A stretch of 64,000 nt of DNA from Chaunax sp. Z400 (GCA_037577475.1 CM075194.1:28363326-28427325), one strand, 5' to 3'; positions 1 to 10,421 are shown, numbered from the stretch's first letter. Numbers and translations are program-made. The notes: generated by a model from the sequence alone, not told the origin.

Positions 1-398
1 TTTAAAATCAGACATCTAAAAGGGGGAAAAAAGTGTCTGGGATCAAATATCTCCGGTTTTTGGATGGATTTGGTTTCAATCTTCAAGTGACTTTCAGAAA
101 ATCTGACAACAAGATGAAGGTTGAAAGGCTTTGAATATCAACATCAAAAGTTTGCTAAATAAATAGCTCAACATGACAGAGGTCTGCTTGGAGAGTTTAA
201 AGACATGACATCAAATCTTTGATTTTTGAAGCATTCTGTCCTCAAGAAAAACTGAAACTCATACATCCAAAAGTCACTTGTGGTAATTTTATCACCAAAT
301 ATTCTGACTCCGAGTCATAATTTGTATTTGCTAATTTTATGTGTTGTTCTGTCTCCCTGAATGGGGGAGGCGCTGTCACTTTGTTCTGTGCTCTTTAG

Positions 399-527
399 GA
401 GTTGCAGGTGGAGGCTGCTGATTGGACAGGAGACTGATGGCAAAGCCTTTAAAAAGGCACCTGTGGCTCCTCTTCTCCTCTTTCAAACTGACCAGGCTGC
501 TGTGTGATGATGACCTTTTTTTGTTGG
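399..527 (+). promoter_or_regulatory. Promoter-like element and possible exon (unit 1)
   Basis: An inverted CCAAT box (ATTGG, 421-425) lies about 25 bp upstream of a TATA-like TTTAAAAAGG (448-457). A pyrimidine-rich stretch follows at 465-482, and a strong splice donor (GTAAGT) starts at 528. The segment also follows an acceptor-like CTCTTTAG, so it could be an internal exon (399-527). About 43 bp of it (399-441) resembles the start of the cassette terminal exon near 1499. A short ORF starts at the ATG at 438. Transcription is inferred from motifs only. Confidence 0.4.
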
Positions 528-1097
528 GTAAGTATTTATTATGATTGATTTTTTCTGGTTTTTCTTTAATCATCTAAACAAGTGTATAAAAAATATGTTC
601 AATGCTGATCTGTTGACGTTCAACTACCTTTTAAATACAAAGAAATATCAGCATAAAGCTCTTGGTTGAAGAGTCAGGTGTTTTATTTGTTTTCACTGTA
701 GTCTGTCCTTCATTAGAAAGAAACCGTGTAAAAATAAAATCTCCTAATGTTGCATTAATCGATGATTTATTGTCTCGCCAATTAAACCATCTGACTCACG
801 TGTCAGGGAGAGACAGGTGACTTTTTGCCGTTCATTACGCACGTTTTCCTTTCTCCGACTGTCAGTTAAGCGGACAGGGTGAGAGACGGGCAAATCAACC
901 CTTCATCTCGGCGTTATGTGGGTCCTTTCTATCTCTGAAAAATCATTCTGTGGGTCTGATATCTTGGTGTAGTGAGTTTTACGCGTGACACGGCGCACAG
1001 TTAGAGGAGTTGTGCGGGATCGACTGCCTTCTGACGGGCTTGATTTTGTACTTGTGAATGATTTGGCTTTAAAAAACGTGTTTCCCGATTCCACAGA

Positions 1098-1205
1098 ATG
1101 AAAAGTAAAAGAAAATCCTACTGTTGTCGCTCCTGCTGCCCCGACTCGTCCTGTCCTCCTGCGTGCGCCATTACGCTGCCAAGTGTCCCAAATGAGTTCA
1201 TGTGA
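1098..1205 (+). CDS. Small Cys-rich ORF, 35 residues (cassette copy 1)
   Basis: An ATG follows an acceptor-like CCACAG. The ORF encodes 35 residues with six cysteines within residues 9-23, arranged as CC-x2-CC-x4-C-x3-C, after a basic N-terminus. It lies inside a candidate exon (1097-1247) that ends in a GTAACA donor. The second cassette copy keeps the frame with one amino-acid change (K4N) and two silent changes. I recognise no family. It may be a chance ORF in a noncoding transcript. Confidence 0.25.
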   Translation: MKSKRKSYCCRSCCPDSSCPPACAITLPSVPNEFM

Positions 1206-1498
1206 CGCAACAGAGATCCCGTTTTTGCAGAGTGGCTCATAGTTTAGGTAACATTTGTTGGTCGGTTTTTCCCTGTTGCTGTGAACACATCTCAGACCCT
1301 CGTGGAGAAAAACATCTCACTGCTCAGATAATTAGCTTTTCTGCATTTGAAGTGTTGCTCACAGTTAAAAAAAATATCAAACAAAATCATGCAAGATGTT
1401 CTCAGTCTGACAAAAAGACAGATAAAATTGGTCTACTTGTATTTGCTATTTAGTTTTTTTTGTTCTCCTGATGCTGACACTTTGTTCTGTTGTTTCAG

Positions 1499-1840
1499 AG
1501 TTACACCTGGAGGCTGCTGATTGGACAGGAGACTGATGGCGCCTCATTAACACAGCTGTGGATCCCATCAGTGACTCCTCCTCTTCCTGTCTGCCTCATC
1601 ACTTTGTGCTAATTGGTGATTAGATGATTGTTGTAGTGAAGTTTCTTTTGTATATATTGTAAATATTCTGTATTGCTGTAACAGGAAGGAAACCCTTTTT
1701 GATTTTCTCTTTTTTATGTTTGGAAGTGAAGTTTCATGTATTTTCTGTCCTTCACTTTGTTAAATGAAGTTGCTGTAAACATTTGAAACTTGTATCTTTG
1801 TAAAGAAATGTAAATAAATCCTGTTTGGACTTGATTGTTG
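1499..1840 (+). ncRNA. Candidate terminal exon with polyadenylation signal
   Basis: A polypyrimidine tract and TTTCAG acceptor end at 1498. The following 340 bp contain no long ORF and end with AATAAA at 1813-1818 and a GT/T-rich downstream region. With the upstream candidate exons (399-527, 1097-1247) this suggests a spliced plus-strand transcript, probably noncoding or encoding only micropeptides. In units 2 and 3 the 4.4-kb block falls inside its first intron. Transcription is inferred. Confidence 0.35.
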
Positions 1841-1984
1841 TGACACTGGTCATCCTTGGAGTTTGGAAAGAGGAGTCACATTTTTATGCTATGGTCAGGT
1901 TTCCTCTAGACTGGACAGAACAATTGTTCCTGTTCTACTTCTGACATTTCAAACTTCAGAGGACAAAACGCAGAGACTCATCTG

Positions 1985-2140
1985 AACATCAGGATTTGAA
2001 CCGTCAACCTCAGACTCTTGAAGCTCAGCTGTGTCAAACAGAAGCTACATTTTGAAAGAACGAGACAGCCGGGATTCGAACCTGCTTTCCAGGATTGCGG
2101 GTCAGGATCCCACCTCCCTGAGCTAAAACTTTTTTTGCGC
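1985..2140 (-). repeat. Two tRNA-like segments in antisense (cassette copy 1)
   Basis: Two RNA polymerase III B-box matches lie on the minus strand: the complement of GGATTTGAACC (1992-2002) and of GGATTCGAACC (2072-2082). The second is followed on the minus strand by a D-arm-like TAGCTCAGGGAGG (complement near 2120-2132). The T-stem does not pair well and no full cloverleaf forms, so these are tRNA-derived repeats or decayed pseudogenes rather than functional tRNAs. Confidence 0.5.
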
Positions 2141-2165
2141 AAATGTTATATTTATCATCGTCAAT

Positions 2166-2410
2166 ACTGAGGCAAAAACACTTAAAAGACACCTAAGTGC
2201 TGGGATTTGATCCTAAACTGCCAACCATCTAACGCCTGTAGCTCATCTCACTGAGCTATACCTCCAGCTCTATAGAATGTGGTCGGAAGTTCTATTTATT
2301 ATTCACACTGCACTGGAAAAAACCTCTAAATGTGGGAACTGAGTTTTGAATCCATAAACTCATAACACTAAGTGTCTGCAGCTTATCCTTCTGAGCTCTA
2401 CCTGTAGCTC
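2166..2410 (-). repeat. Diverged tRNA-derived repeat monomers
   Basis: Two diverged copies of the 143-bp repeat that forms the arrays at 17575-19015. Shared landmarks are GGGATTTGATCC, GTCTGCAGCTTATC, GAGCTATACCT and GAAGTTCTATTTATTATTCAC. Their orientation matches the block at 18195-19015. Confidence 0.6.
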
Positions 2411-2499
2411 TTTTGAGGAGAAACACTTTGAGAACATCAGGATCTGATCTTGTTGATCTGAGGATCTTGAGGATCTGTCATGTCTGAGTATGTGTAAAA

Positions 2500-2900
2500 A
2501 ATGAAATGGTTCCTAAAGCATTGGTAGAGTGTTGCCATCACGCCATCTACAGAAGTACTCTGATGACAGGGTTATAGTGGGATGTCTGACAGGGGGAGAG
2601 GAGGGAGAGTAGGGGAGTGTCTTTGGAGCTTTTGTAGACTGGTGTGAAAATAACCACCTGTTACTGAACATTGAGAAAACAAAGGAGCTGGTGGTTGACT
2701 TCAGAAAGTGGAAGTCACCTCTTATTCCTGTCTCAATTCGGGGTGGATGGACATCGACATGGTTCAGTCCTACAAATACCTGGGAATGTACCTGGACCAT
2801 AAACGCACCACACTTACAAGAAGGGCCTGAACTGACTTTACTCTCTTAGGAAGCTCAGGTCCTTCAGTGTTTCCGTTAACATTCTGAACATTTTTTATCA
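2500..2900 (+). mobile_element. Non-LTR retrotransposon reverse transcriptase fragment
   Basis: Plus-strand translation around 2635-2790, with frameshifts, shows the fish LINE RT C-terminal pattern: CENNHLLLNIEKTKELVVDF, then about 20 residues later a YKYLGM-like block and LDHK. Flanking parts are degenerate and no intact ORF remains. This is a dead 5'- and 3'-truncated element, probably of the L2/CR1/Rex1 group. The group assignment is tentative. Confidence 0.7.
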
Positions 2901-2904
2901 GAAA

Positions 2905-3240
2905 AATTGCACGCTCCCTCAAAACTTGCGACATCTGTGGCATTGTGCTGTGTGATGAAACTGCACATTTTAGAGTGGCCTTTTATTGTGAGCAACCTAA
3001 GGCACACCTGTGCAATAATCATGCTGTCTAATCAGCATCTTGATATGCCACACCTGTCAGGTGGATGGATTATCTCGGCAAAGGAGAAGTGCTCACTAAC
3101 ACAGATTTAAACAAGTTTGTGAACAAAATTTGAGAGAAACAGGCCTTTTGTGTGCATAGAAAATTTTAGATTTTTGCTTTCAACACATGAAAAATTGGAG
3201 CTAAAACAAAAGTGTTGCGTTTATATTTTTGTAGGGTATA
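2905..3240 (+). mobile_element. Interspersed repeat, probable DNA-transposon terminal region
   Basis: The segment ends in TGTTGCGTTTATATTTTTGT and contains GGTGGATGGATTATCTCGGC. I associate both with a high-copy interspersed repeat of fish and other vertebrates. No transposase ORF is present. The assignment rests on recalled sequence resemblance only. Confidence 0.4.
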
Positions 3241-4440
3241 GTTTTACAGACACTCCAAACACATATACTGTACGTAGATGACAGTATTGTTGCCCCTGTT
3301 GTGGACTGCCTTTCTGGTTTTTTGACCTTGGACTGTTTACTAGTTTGTTGATTACTAAATCTCTGAAAAGCTCCCAGTGTCTCTGTCACATGTCTGCATT
3401 TGGATCCTCACAACTCTGTCTGTGAACTCTGACAATTTCTGTCCTCTGAAGGTAATTTATTAGAGCCATATTTATGTCATAACATCACTGAATCAATAGA
3501 GTGCATCACTTTCACTAACCTACAATATGAGCCTGTGCTAGCTGTGTTTTACTGCTTGTGACTGTAAACGTTAATTCAAGGCTAAATTAGCAAACCTGGA
3601 AACTACTAATCCAACACCATGGAGACATTTAGCCTCAGAAACCAGATATTTAGTAACTTTTTAGCAGACTGCTTTGACTGACCTCTATGCTCCAGTGAAA
3701 ATAAAGTGCTTGTGTCCTTTGACCAGAAAAAGGGTGAAAAAAATCAGAAGAAATAATATTAGTTTCAGGAATCAGACACTGTTTAATGTTCTTCACCATT
3801 TATATAGATTATTCCACTTTAGCCAGACAACAGGGACCAGCCTGAAAAAACAAGTTTCTGTAATTAAGGGACTAAACTAAACTGAATTTAACCAATTTGG
3901 TGACCGTTTTGTTCTACAGTAAAAAACAAAAAACAAGAAAGAGATTCTCTTTAAATTGATTTTTGACTCCTAAATTACTTTATATATAATTAACATCATC
4001 AACTGAACAGTGATAAGATGATCTTTTCAAACAATCCATTTTTACTTCACAAATTTAACATAAAACATGTAAAACGACTCACCACATACTTTCTATGCTC
4101 TGTGGAAAGTAGTAGGTAATAATAATAGTGACTGCTGACCAATGATGGCAGCCTAGAAGGACCAAAAAACTCAAACTCAAATCTGCAATGGGATGATGAG
4201 AATGAGAAATCAATGAGGGATCAATGAGAAAAACAGCCAAAATCTTACACATACAGTATAAAGTATTTATTTCATCAAGAAGTATCAAATTATTTAAAAT
4301 TGTTTCTATAATAAATTTGAATATGATTCCAATTTATATTTAGAGCTGAGTAGGAGAGAATGTAGAGTCTAACAATCAATCATTCTAAAAAACATTCAAT
4401 ACAGAGTGGAATCAAGACATCCACATGTAGAAAGGCAGGG
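3241..4440. other. No gene recognised (unit 1)
   Basis: AT-rich sequence with only short ORFs and no convincing splice-linked coding exons. The stretch around 3295-3410 resembles the 3' region of a decayed fish retroelement, but I cannot assign it. The equivalent in unit 2 is 37966-39170. Confidence 0.5.
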
Positions 4441-4776
4441 TGGATTAACAGATAATTCTAATTTAATATAATATGATATAATAATTTAATATTTAATATA
4501 CTATATAATTTAATATATAATATACTATATAATTTAATATATAATATACTATATAATTTAATATATAATATATAATATACTATATATTTTAATATATAAT
4601 ATACTATATATTTTAATATATAATATATAATATACTATATAATTTGATAATTTAATATATAATATATAATATACTATATAATTTAATATAATAATTTAAT
4701 ATATAATATATAGTATACTATATAATTTAATATAATAATTTAATATAATATATATATAATAAACAAATACAAAAAT

Positions 4777-4820
<44 letters not shown>
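4441..4820. repeat. AT-rich minisatellite with (TA)n end
   Basis: Tandem variants of an approximately 20-bp AATTTAATATATAATATACT motif, followed by a pure TA run at about 4780-4817. Unit 2 carries a longer version of the minisatellite (39180-39545) and a shorter TA run. Confidence 0.9.
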
Positions 4821-4823
<3 letters not shown>

Positions 4824-5145
4824 TATTTATTTATTTATCCATCTATTATTTATTTAATTATCCATCTATTTATCTAGCCATGTATTTATTTATTTGATTA
4901 TTTATCTATTCATTTATTTATCTATTTGTTTGTTTATTTATTTACTTATTTATCTATTTGTTCATTTATTCATTTAATTATTTATATATCTATTCATTTA
5001 TCTATACATCCACTTGTTTATTTATTTAATTATTTATTTATCTATTTATTTATATATACATCTACTTGTTTATTTATTTATCTATTTATTTATTTAATTA
5101 TTTAATTATTTATTTATCTATTTATGTCTTTATTCGTTTACATTA
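4821..5145. repeat. Tetranucleotide (TTTA/TCTA)n tract
   Basis: An imperfect TTTA/TCTA/TTTG repeat of about 320 bp with no coding potential. The unit 2 copy is 39605-39940. Confidence 0.9.
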
Positions 5146-5149
5146 TTTA

Positions 5150-5310
5150 TACTTTTCAATAAGAGCAGGTCAAACCGACTCTTTGTGAGACCCAACACTC
5201 CACCATGAGCAAGCACTTTGGCGACAGTGGCGAGGAAAAACTGCCTTTTACAGGCAGAAACCATCGAGCAGATCCGAGACTCATGGTGGACGGCCCTCTG
5301 CTTTGACCGG
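5150..5310. repeat. High-copy teleost interspersed repeat fragment
   Basis: The landmarks CCATGAGCAAGCACTTTGGC, CAGGCAGAAACCATCGAGCA and GACCGGTTGGGGTGAGAG match a sequence I recall as widespread in fish genomes. It has no ORF of its own. The unit 2 copy is 39945-40105. Confidence 0.5.
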
Positions 5311-5358
5311 TTGGGGTGAGAGAGAGAGAGAGAGGGAGAGAGATAGGGAGGATAGGTG

Positions 5359-5426
<68 letters not shown>

Positions 5427-5512
5427 TAGAGAGAGCAAGAGAGAGAGAGAGATAGGGAAGATAGGTGGAGAGAGAGAGAGCGAGAGAGAGAGAGAGATAG
5501 GGAGGATAGGTG

Positions 5513-5552
<40 letters not shown>

Positions 5553-5745
5553 GAGCAAGAGAGAGAGAGAGAAAGGGAAGATAGGTGGAGAGAGAGAGAG
5601 CGAGAGAGAGAGAGAGAGAGATAGAGATAGGGAGGATAGGTGGAGAGAGAGAGAGCGAGAGAGAGAGAGACATAGGGAGGATAGGTGGAGAGAGAGAGAG
5701 AGAGAGATAGGGAGGATAGGTAGAGAGAGAGAAAGAGAGAGAGAC
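5311..5745. repeat. (GA)n microsatellite with GATAGGGAGGATAGGTGGA interruptions
   Basis: GA dinucleotide runs punctuated by a repeated GATAGGGAGGATAGGTGGA spacer, about 435 bp. Unit 2 has a contracted version (40106-40375). Reading frames through it are low-complexity Ser/Leu or Arg/Glu artefacts. Confidence 0.95.
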
Positions 5746-5990
5746 AACAACAACATGTGCAACCACAACAACAATAATAGCTAAAAGAAAATTACATTAT
5801 GCAGTATCTATAATACCTACACATAACTACGCTGATAATAATGATATTAATAATGATGATGATAATAATAGTAAAAATAATAATGGTGATGATAATAATC
5901 TCATCCTTACTGATGAGATCCCATCTGGACACTGTGCCACAGCCTGGTTGTGTTAGAGTAGGGAGAGAGAGTTCATTATTCCAATCAGTT
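5746..5990. repeat. AAC/AAT/GAT trinucleotide-rich tract
   Basis: Simple-sequence stretch of AAC, AAT and GAT triplets with no gene. The unit 2 copy is 40378-40620. Confidence 0.8.
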
Positions 5991-6059
5991 CTTAACACAA
6001 AACACCTGGAATAATGAGCTCTCTCTCTCTACACGAAACACAACCATGCTGCCACACTG

Positions 6060-8213
6060 TCCATTGGGCAAGCGAGGCAGTGCTGGTGAATGCATGCTTC
6101 TTCACAGTCTGCACCCCTGAAGTGAACTCCTGCTTCTTCTTGGGAGACCTGAACCTTCCCATGTCAAGCCTGCTCTGGTGTCTGGCAGCAAATGTTTTCA
6201 CATACCCCAGACTCATCAGGAGATGATGAATCCACCTCTGAGGAGATGGGATGTGGCATGGTGGCAGCAGCCATGGAAAAGACACCAGGATGGGAGGAGG
6301 CGTCAGCCATGGAGGAGACACCAAGATGGGAGGAGGTGTCAGCCATAGAGGAGATACCAGGACGGAAGGTGGCAGCAGGCTGGAAGGAAGCAGAAGCCAT
6401 GGAGGAGGCAGCAGGCTGGAAGGAGATGGAGAAGCATGGATTTTCCAAGAGACTTGTTGAAGTTGATGCCCCAGCAGTGACTGGTTGAACTCCTACAGGC
6501 TCGCCCTGTTTGGAAGACAACAACAAACAAAAATTAGTTTACTGCATAAATAAGTGCAACAGTAAAGACGACTTACAACAGAGACAGACCAATGAATAAA
6601 CACTGCTGTACTTACAGAGGCTATACGGCCAGGCTGGGGTGTAGAACAGTAGGAGAAGGGCTGGAGGTCCTCTTAGCCACTAAATTTAGAGGAGATACAT
6701 GAGAAGACAATAGAGTTAAAAAGTGAACCTGTCTCACAGAAACCAGAAGGAGAATAGTAAGACAATAAATGTTTCTAACCTGCTGGTTTGTGAAAGCTAC
6801 AGTCAGTCTCTGTTCTCAGCTCCACCAGATACTCTGCCAAGCTGTCAACTCTGTCCATGCCTGGAACACCAGAATCATCTAGTCTGAAAAAATCAGAGAT
6901 GAGATGAGCAACAAAATCTAAGAAGTGGAGCTCAGTGCAGATAGAATGGTTTCTTAACACATAATTATGTTTTTACATACCAGACTCATCAGGAGATGAT
7001 GAGTCCACCTCTGAGGAGACACTAGGTTGTGGCATGGAGGCATCAGCCATGGAGGAGATACCAGGCTGGGAGAAGGCAGCAGCCATGGAGGAGATACCAG
7101 GCTGGGAGGAGATACCAGGCTGGGAGGAGATACCAGGCTGGGAGGAGATACCAGGCTGGGACAAAGAAGCAGCAGGCTGGAAAGAAGCAGAGGTCATGGA
7201 TATCAGTTTATGAGCAGCTCAGTGTTTGGTTAGCTTTGGCTATGGGATTAGCAAAAATAAAGCCTGGTTGAATTGAAATGTATTTAAGAATTTAAGAACA
7301 GCCACAAAGCAAAGGTTTTATGTAGCCAGAAATCAATTTGACATACCAGAGTATTTTTCAGGTGGTCTGAAGGTTGTCACAAATCCCCGGCCAATCACCT
7401 TCAAGCTGTTGGTGTTGACACTGTGGGTCAAATCCCAGAGTAGGTGAGCAGAGATGAGGACCTGCTCATCACTGGCTCAGTACCCCGATCCTTGATGTGG
7501 TCCATGCGGGAGAGGAAGTCTTTGCCGTACACAGATAGCAGTCAGTGATTGGTGGAGATGTCAGTGGGCTCTGGAGGAACCTGGCAGATCACTGGGATGA
7601 GGCTGGGCCGATCCACAAAGTCAGCACACTCTCCAAGATAGTGTTCCATGTGGTGTCTGGTGGTAGATGAGGGCTGGAACAGGAGGCTCATACCAAAGGT
7701 TCAAGTCTGGCTGCAGTGCCAGACTGAAAGACGGTGTTGGTAAATCCACCTCTGGTCCTGCACAGGGATGGACTTGCTCATCTCACTTGACAACCAGAAA
7801 GAAATTGAAGCCCCAGCAGTGACTGGCTGAACCCCTACAGGCTCAACCTGTTTGGAAGACGACAACAACAAACGAAAATTAGTTAACTGCATAAATAAAT
7901 GCAACAGTAAAGACGACTTACAACAGAGACAGACCAATGAATAAACACTGCTGTACTTACAGAGGCTATACTGCCAGGCTGTGGTGTAGAACAGGGTTAG
8001 GGCTCCACATAGAGGATGGAGTAGGAGAAGGGCTGGTGGTTGTCACAGAGACCATAGCAGGGGTCCTCACAGAGGATGGGTGAGAAGAGGGGCTGGAGGT
8101 CCTCCTCGGTACTAAATTGAGAAAAAATACATGAGAAGACAATGGAGTTAAAAAGTGAACCTGTCTCTCAGAACCCAGAGGGAGAATAGTAAGACAATAA
8201 ATGTTTCTTACCT
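6060..8213 (-). pseudogene. Decayed multi-exon gene of an uncharacterised teleost family (unit 1)
   Basis: Minus-strand exon-like blocks with splice signals. From 5' to 3': 8111-7975; 7838-7347 (ends with a frame reading SVNTNSLKVIGRG then FRPPEKYSG before GTATGT, but with stops and frameshifts inside); 7197-6975 (SQPGIS hexapeptide repeats ending DSSSPDESG at a GTATGT donor); 6892-6784 (GMDRVDSLAEYLVELRTE); 6500-6196 (a second Pro/Ser-rich exon ending DSSSPDESG); 6191-6066 (AARHQSRL then GRFRSPKKKQEF). The VDSLAEYLV and GRFRSPKK blocks resemble a recurrent uncharacterised fish protein family. Two exon groups are duplicated internally: 6480-6790 resembles 7835-8225. Frameshifts, in-frame stops and a broken exon order argue that it is dead. 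It lies directly downstream of the SGNH gene, so an extended transcript is possible. Confidence 0.55.
7045..7162. repeat. 18-bp minisatellite GAGGAGATACCAGGCTGG
   Basis: Five perfect or near-perfect 18-bp units. The period is a multiple of three, so the minus strand reads as Ser-Gln-Pro-Gly-Ile-Ser repeats within the pseudogene exon. The unit 2 copy is 41677-41794. Confidence 0.9.
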
Positions 8214-8247
8214 GCTGGTTTGGGAGGATTTAGCGGCTGAAGGAGAC

Positions 8248-10421
8248 CTATAACTGATCGAGCCAGTGCTGGATCATGAGATCAGCTGTCTTGGGTGTCC
8301 AGTGAACAGGGTCTCTTGGCTGAGTCCTGAAGTGCACCTGATCAAGTCCTGACAGAAAGATGCAGTCGTCCTCAATGTACTTGTTCAGGTTCACCAGTTG
8401 CTCCTTCTGCTTTCTGTCCAGTCTCTCGCAAAAGTTAATGACTGGTACATAAAGTTCAGCGTTGGGAAACTTTTCCTCGGCCATGTTCAACAAATCGTCG
8501 AGTTGTTGGACCATGCTCTCAGTCGTTTGCTTTCGGAGACAGTTGTTCAGGCCTGCTGACAACACCAGTTTCTCCACAGACTTGTTTGGGGGAAGCCTCC
8601 TGAGCATCTCGGTCAGATGGAAAAATTGGGCCCCTGGATAGCTGTCTATCTGAATGTTTGCATCAGAAAATCCAGGGACCCGGGCGAGATTTGAGTCCCC
8701 CAGGATAATGATGGGCTTCTTGGGGTGAAAGCTCCAATCTTCAAGCTTGCGCTGGGTTCTTTGGTGGACTGTAGGTTCCCAGCTTGAAGGTCTAGTGGCT
8801 CGTCGCTGTGCACGAGGTGGGGTGGTCTTCCTCTTTGGCTTTTGTTTCAAGACAGTCTGAAAAGAAAAAAAACAGCATGTTTGATTTCACTTATAAAGCT
8901 TTCCTCTTGGTTCAGGGGTTCACTGAGCCCCCTAGTGGCTGTAGCCAGGAAAGTATACAGGGATTTAAATGTCTGTATTTTCTAATAACACATAATTAAT
9001 CGTTTGTTTAATTTTTAAACTTTTGAACAGTAGCAGATAAGGCATTGAGTTTTTGGGAAAATGTCTGACTGGGTATGATATGATGTTTGACATTAGACAA
9101 TGTTAACTTTTAGTATTTCTTACTGCTTGAATATATTTATGTTTATATATCTTCTGTATGTAATGTGTATCTTATGGCTGCAGCATGGGTGAAAAGCCTA
9201 AGACAAATTTCTCACCTCGTGGGACAATAAAGTTTATCTTATCTTAATCATTTATTGTGATGCCTTGCTCTGTAATAATACATATTAATTGTGATTTGAT
9301 TAAGATCTTTTCAACTGCTAGAAATACTTAAACTCTGAAATATATTGGAGCTTGTAATAATACAACTAGTTGGAAAGGCCTTTAGTCTGTGATTCATTGT
9401 TTTTCACCCAACTCTGTAGCTGAACCATTAGCTAGCCTAGCTCTTTCATTAGCCAGCCTAGCTCTTTCATTAGCCAGCCTAGCTCTTTCATTAGCCAGCC
9501 TAGCTCTTTCATTAGCCAGCCTAGCTCTTTCATTAGCTAGCCTAGCTCTTTCATTAGCCAGCCTAGCTCTTTCATTAGCCAGCCTAGCTCTTTCATTAGC
9601 TAGCCTAGCTCTTTCAATAGCCAGCCTAGCTCTTTCATTAGCTAGCCTAGCTCTTTCATTAGCTAGCCTCGCTCTTTCATTAGCCAGCCTAGCTCTACCA
9701 GCATAGCTCTTTCATTAGCTAGCAGCTAACAGCTTTTAGCCATTTGCTCATCACTTTTTGGGTACATTAGTTTACAAAATACACATTAAATTTCGTCCTG
9801 ATTTTTTCTGACCAATTCAATTTCAAACTGCAGCTGTGATCTGAAGTCTAGTAAATAGTAGTTGGGATGTAAAATATGAGCTCACCTGTAGCTTGAGGTT
9901 CTCCTGCTGGAAGACCTGGACCTCTTCTGTCATCTGGGCTTCCAGGGCGGACAGCTGACGCTGGAGAGACAGGATGTCATGGTCTCTCTGTCGGATCTCC
10001 CCATCAGCGTACCGGAGGTCAGCCCGCAGCTTGGTGTTGGACTCCTTCATGTCCGACTGTCTCTTCTTCAGGCGGATGTTGTCCTGAAGCAGCTGCTGCG
10101 AGACACCAGGACGGGGCTCCCGGTGTTTGGGGGCCCTCCTCACGTCCTTGTCAAAAGTCTGTCCAGAATGAGCAAAAACATCCATCTGTTTAATATCACA
10201 CTGTAGGAAATGTATTTGTCCCTATATAGAAAATATATGAGTGGAAACCACATTTATACGATGAAATAAAGCCTATATTTATTATATATGAGTTGAAAAC
10301 GCTGAAAATCATAAAATAATACATTGGTTAATCTGTAGCTTTAGCGACAAACAGCAGTAATCTGGTCGGTAAGTAAAAACGTATTTCCTGGTATTCTTAC
10401 CTTGCCTCCACGTCCAGACAT
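8248..10421 (-). CDS. Coiled-coil plus SGNH/GDSL-hydrolase-like protein, three exons, 314 residues
   Basis: The reconstructed minus-strand gene has exon 1 at 10421-10401 (MSGRGGK, donor GTAAGA), exon 2 at 10200-9886 (acceptor TTTCCTACAG, donor GTGAGC), and exon 3 at 8856-8248 (acceptor TTTTCTTTTCAG, stop TAG). All junctions are phase 0 and the frame is open for 314 codons. In-frame alternative acceptors at 10185 and 10158 would give 309 or 300 residues. Residues 8-112 are charged and heptad-rich, suggesting a coiled coil. Residues 113-314 carry an SGNH-like fold signature: block I ILGDSNL with Ser167, block III SAGLNN (214-217), and block V DPVHW with Asp294 and His297. The N-terminus resembles the SGRG tail of histones H4 and H2A. 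The exon 2 to exon 3 intron holds a 21-bp minisatellite and a LINE tail. A CRE and TATA-like box lie upstream. Similar SGNH ORFs occur in fish mobile elements, so domestication is possible. The substrate is unknown. Confidence 0.7.
9095..9250 (+). mobile_element. LINE 3'-end fragment in SGNH intron 2
   Basis: The segment ends in ACAATAAAGTTTATCTTATC followed by TTA, a short-repeat tail typical of fish non-LTR elements. It is antisense to the host gene. No coding part remains. Confidence 0.45.
9425..9718. repeat. 21-bp intronic minisatellite (unit 1 only)
   Basis: About 14 units of AGCTCTTTCATTAGCCAGCCT with C/T variation, giving alternating GCCAGC and GCTAGC forms. The 21-bp period keeps a 105-codon plus-strand frame open as an artefact. 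It sits in intron 2 of the SGNH gene and is absent from unit 2 because of the 2.6-kb deletion. Confidence 0.95.

Larger units (their letters stand above)
986..2165 (+). repeat. 1180-bp intra-unit duplicated cassette, copy 1
   Basis: This segment recurs at 13522-14701 in the same unit with the same length and only scattered substitutions and small indels. Homology starts at the CGGCGCACAG region and ends at a shared TCAAT. It contains the Cys-rich small ORF, a splice donor near 1248, a terminal exon with AATAAA, and two tRNA-like segments in antisense. Confidence 0.9.

Noticed and set aside
5130..5784. Ser/Leu-rich and Arg/Glu-rich long frames
   Set aside because: They are translations of the (GA)n microsatellite on both strands.
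9389..9706. 105-codon LASLALS heptapeptide frame
   Set aside because: The 21-bp minisatellite keeps any frame open, and it lies in an intron on the opposite strand.
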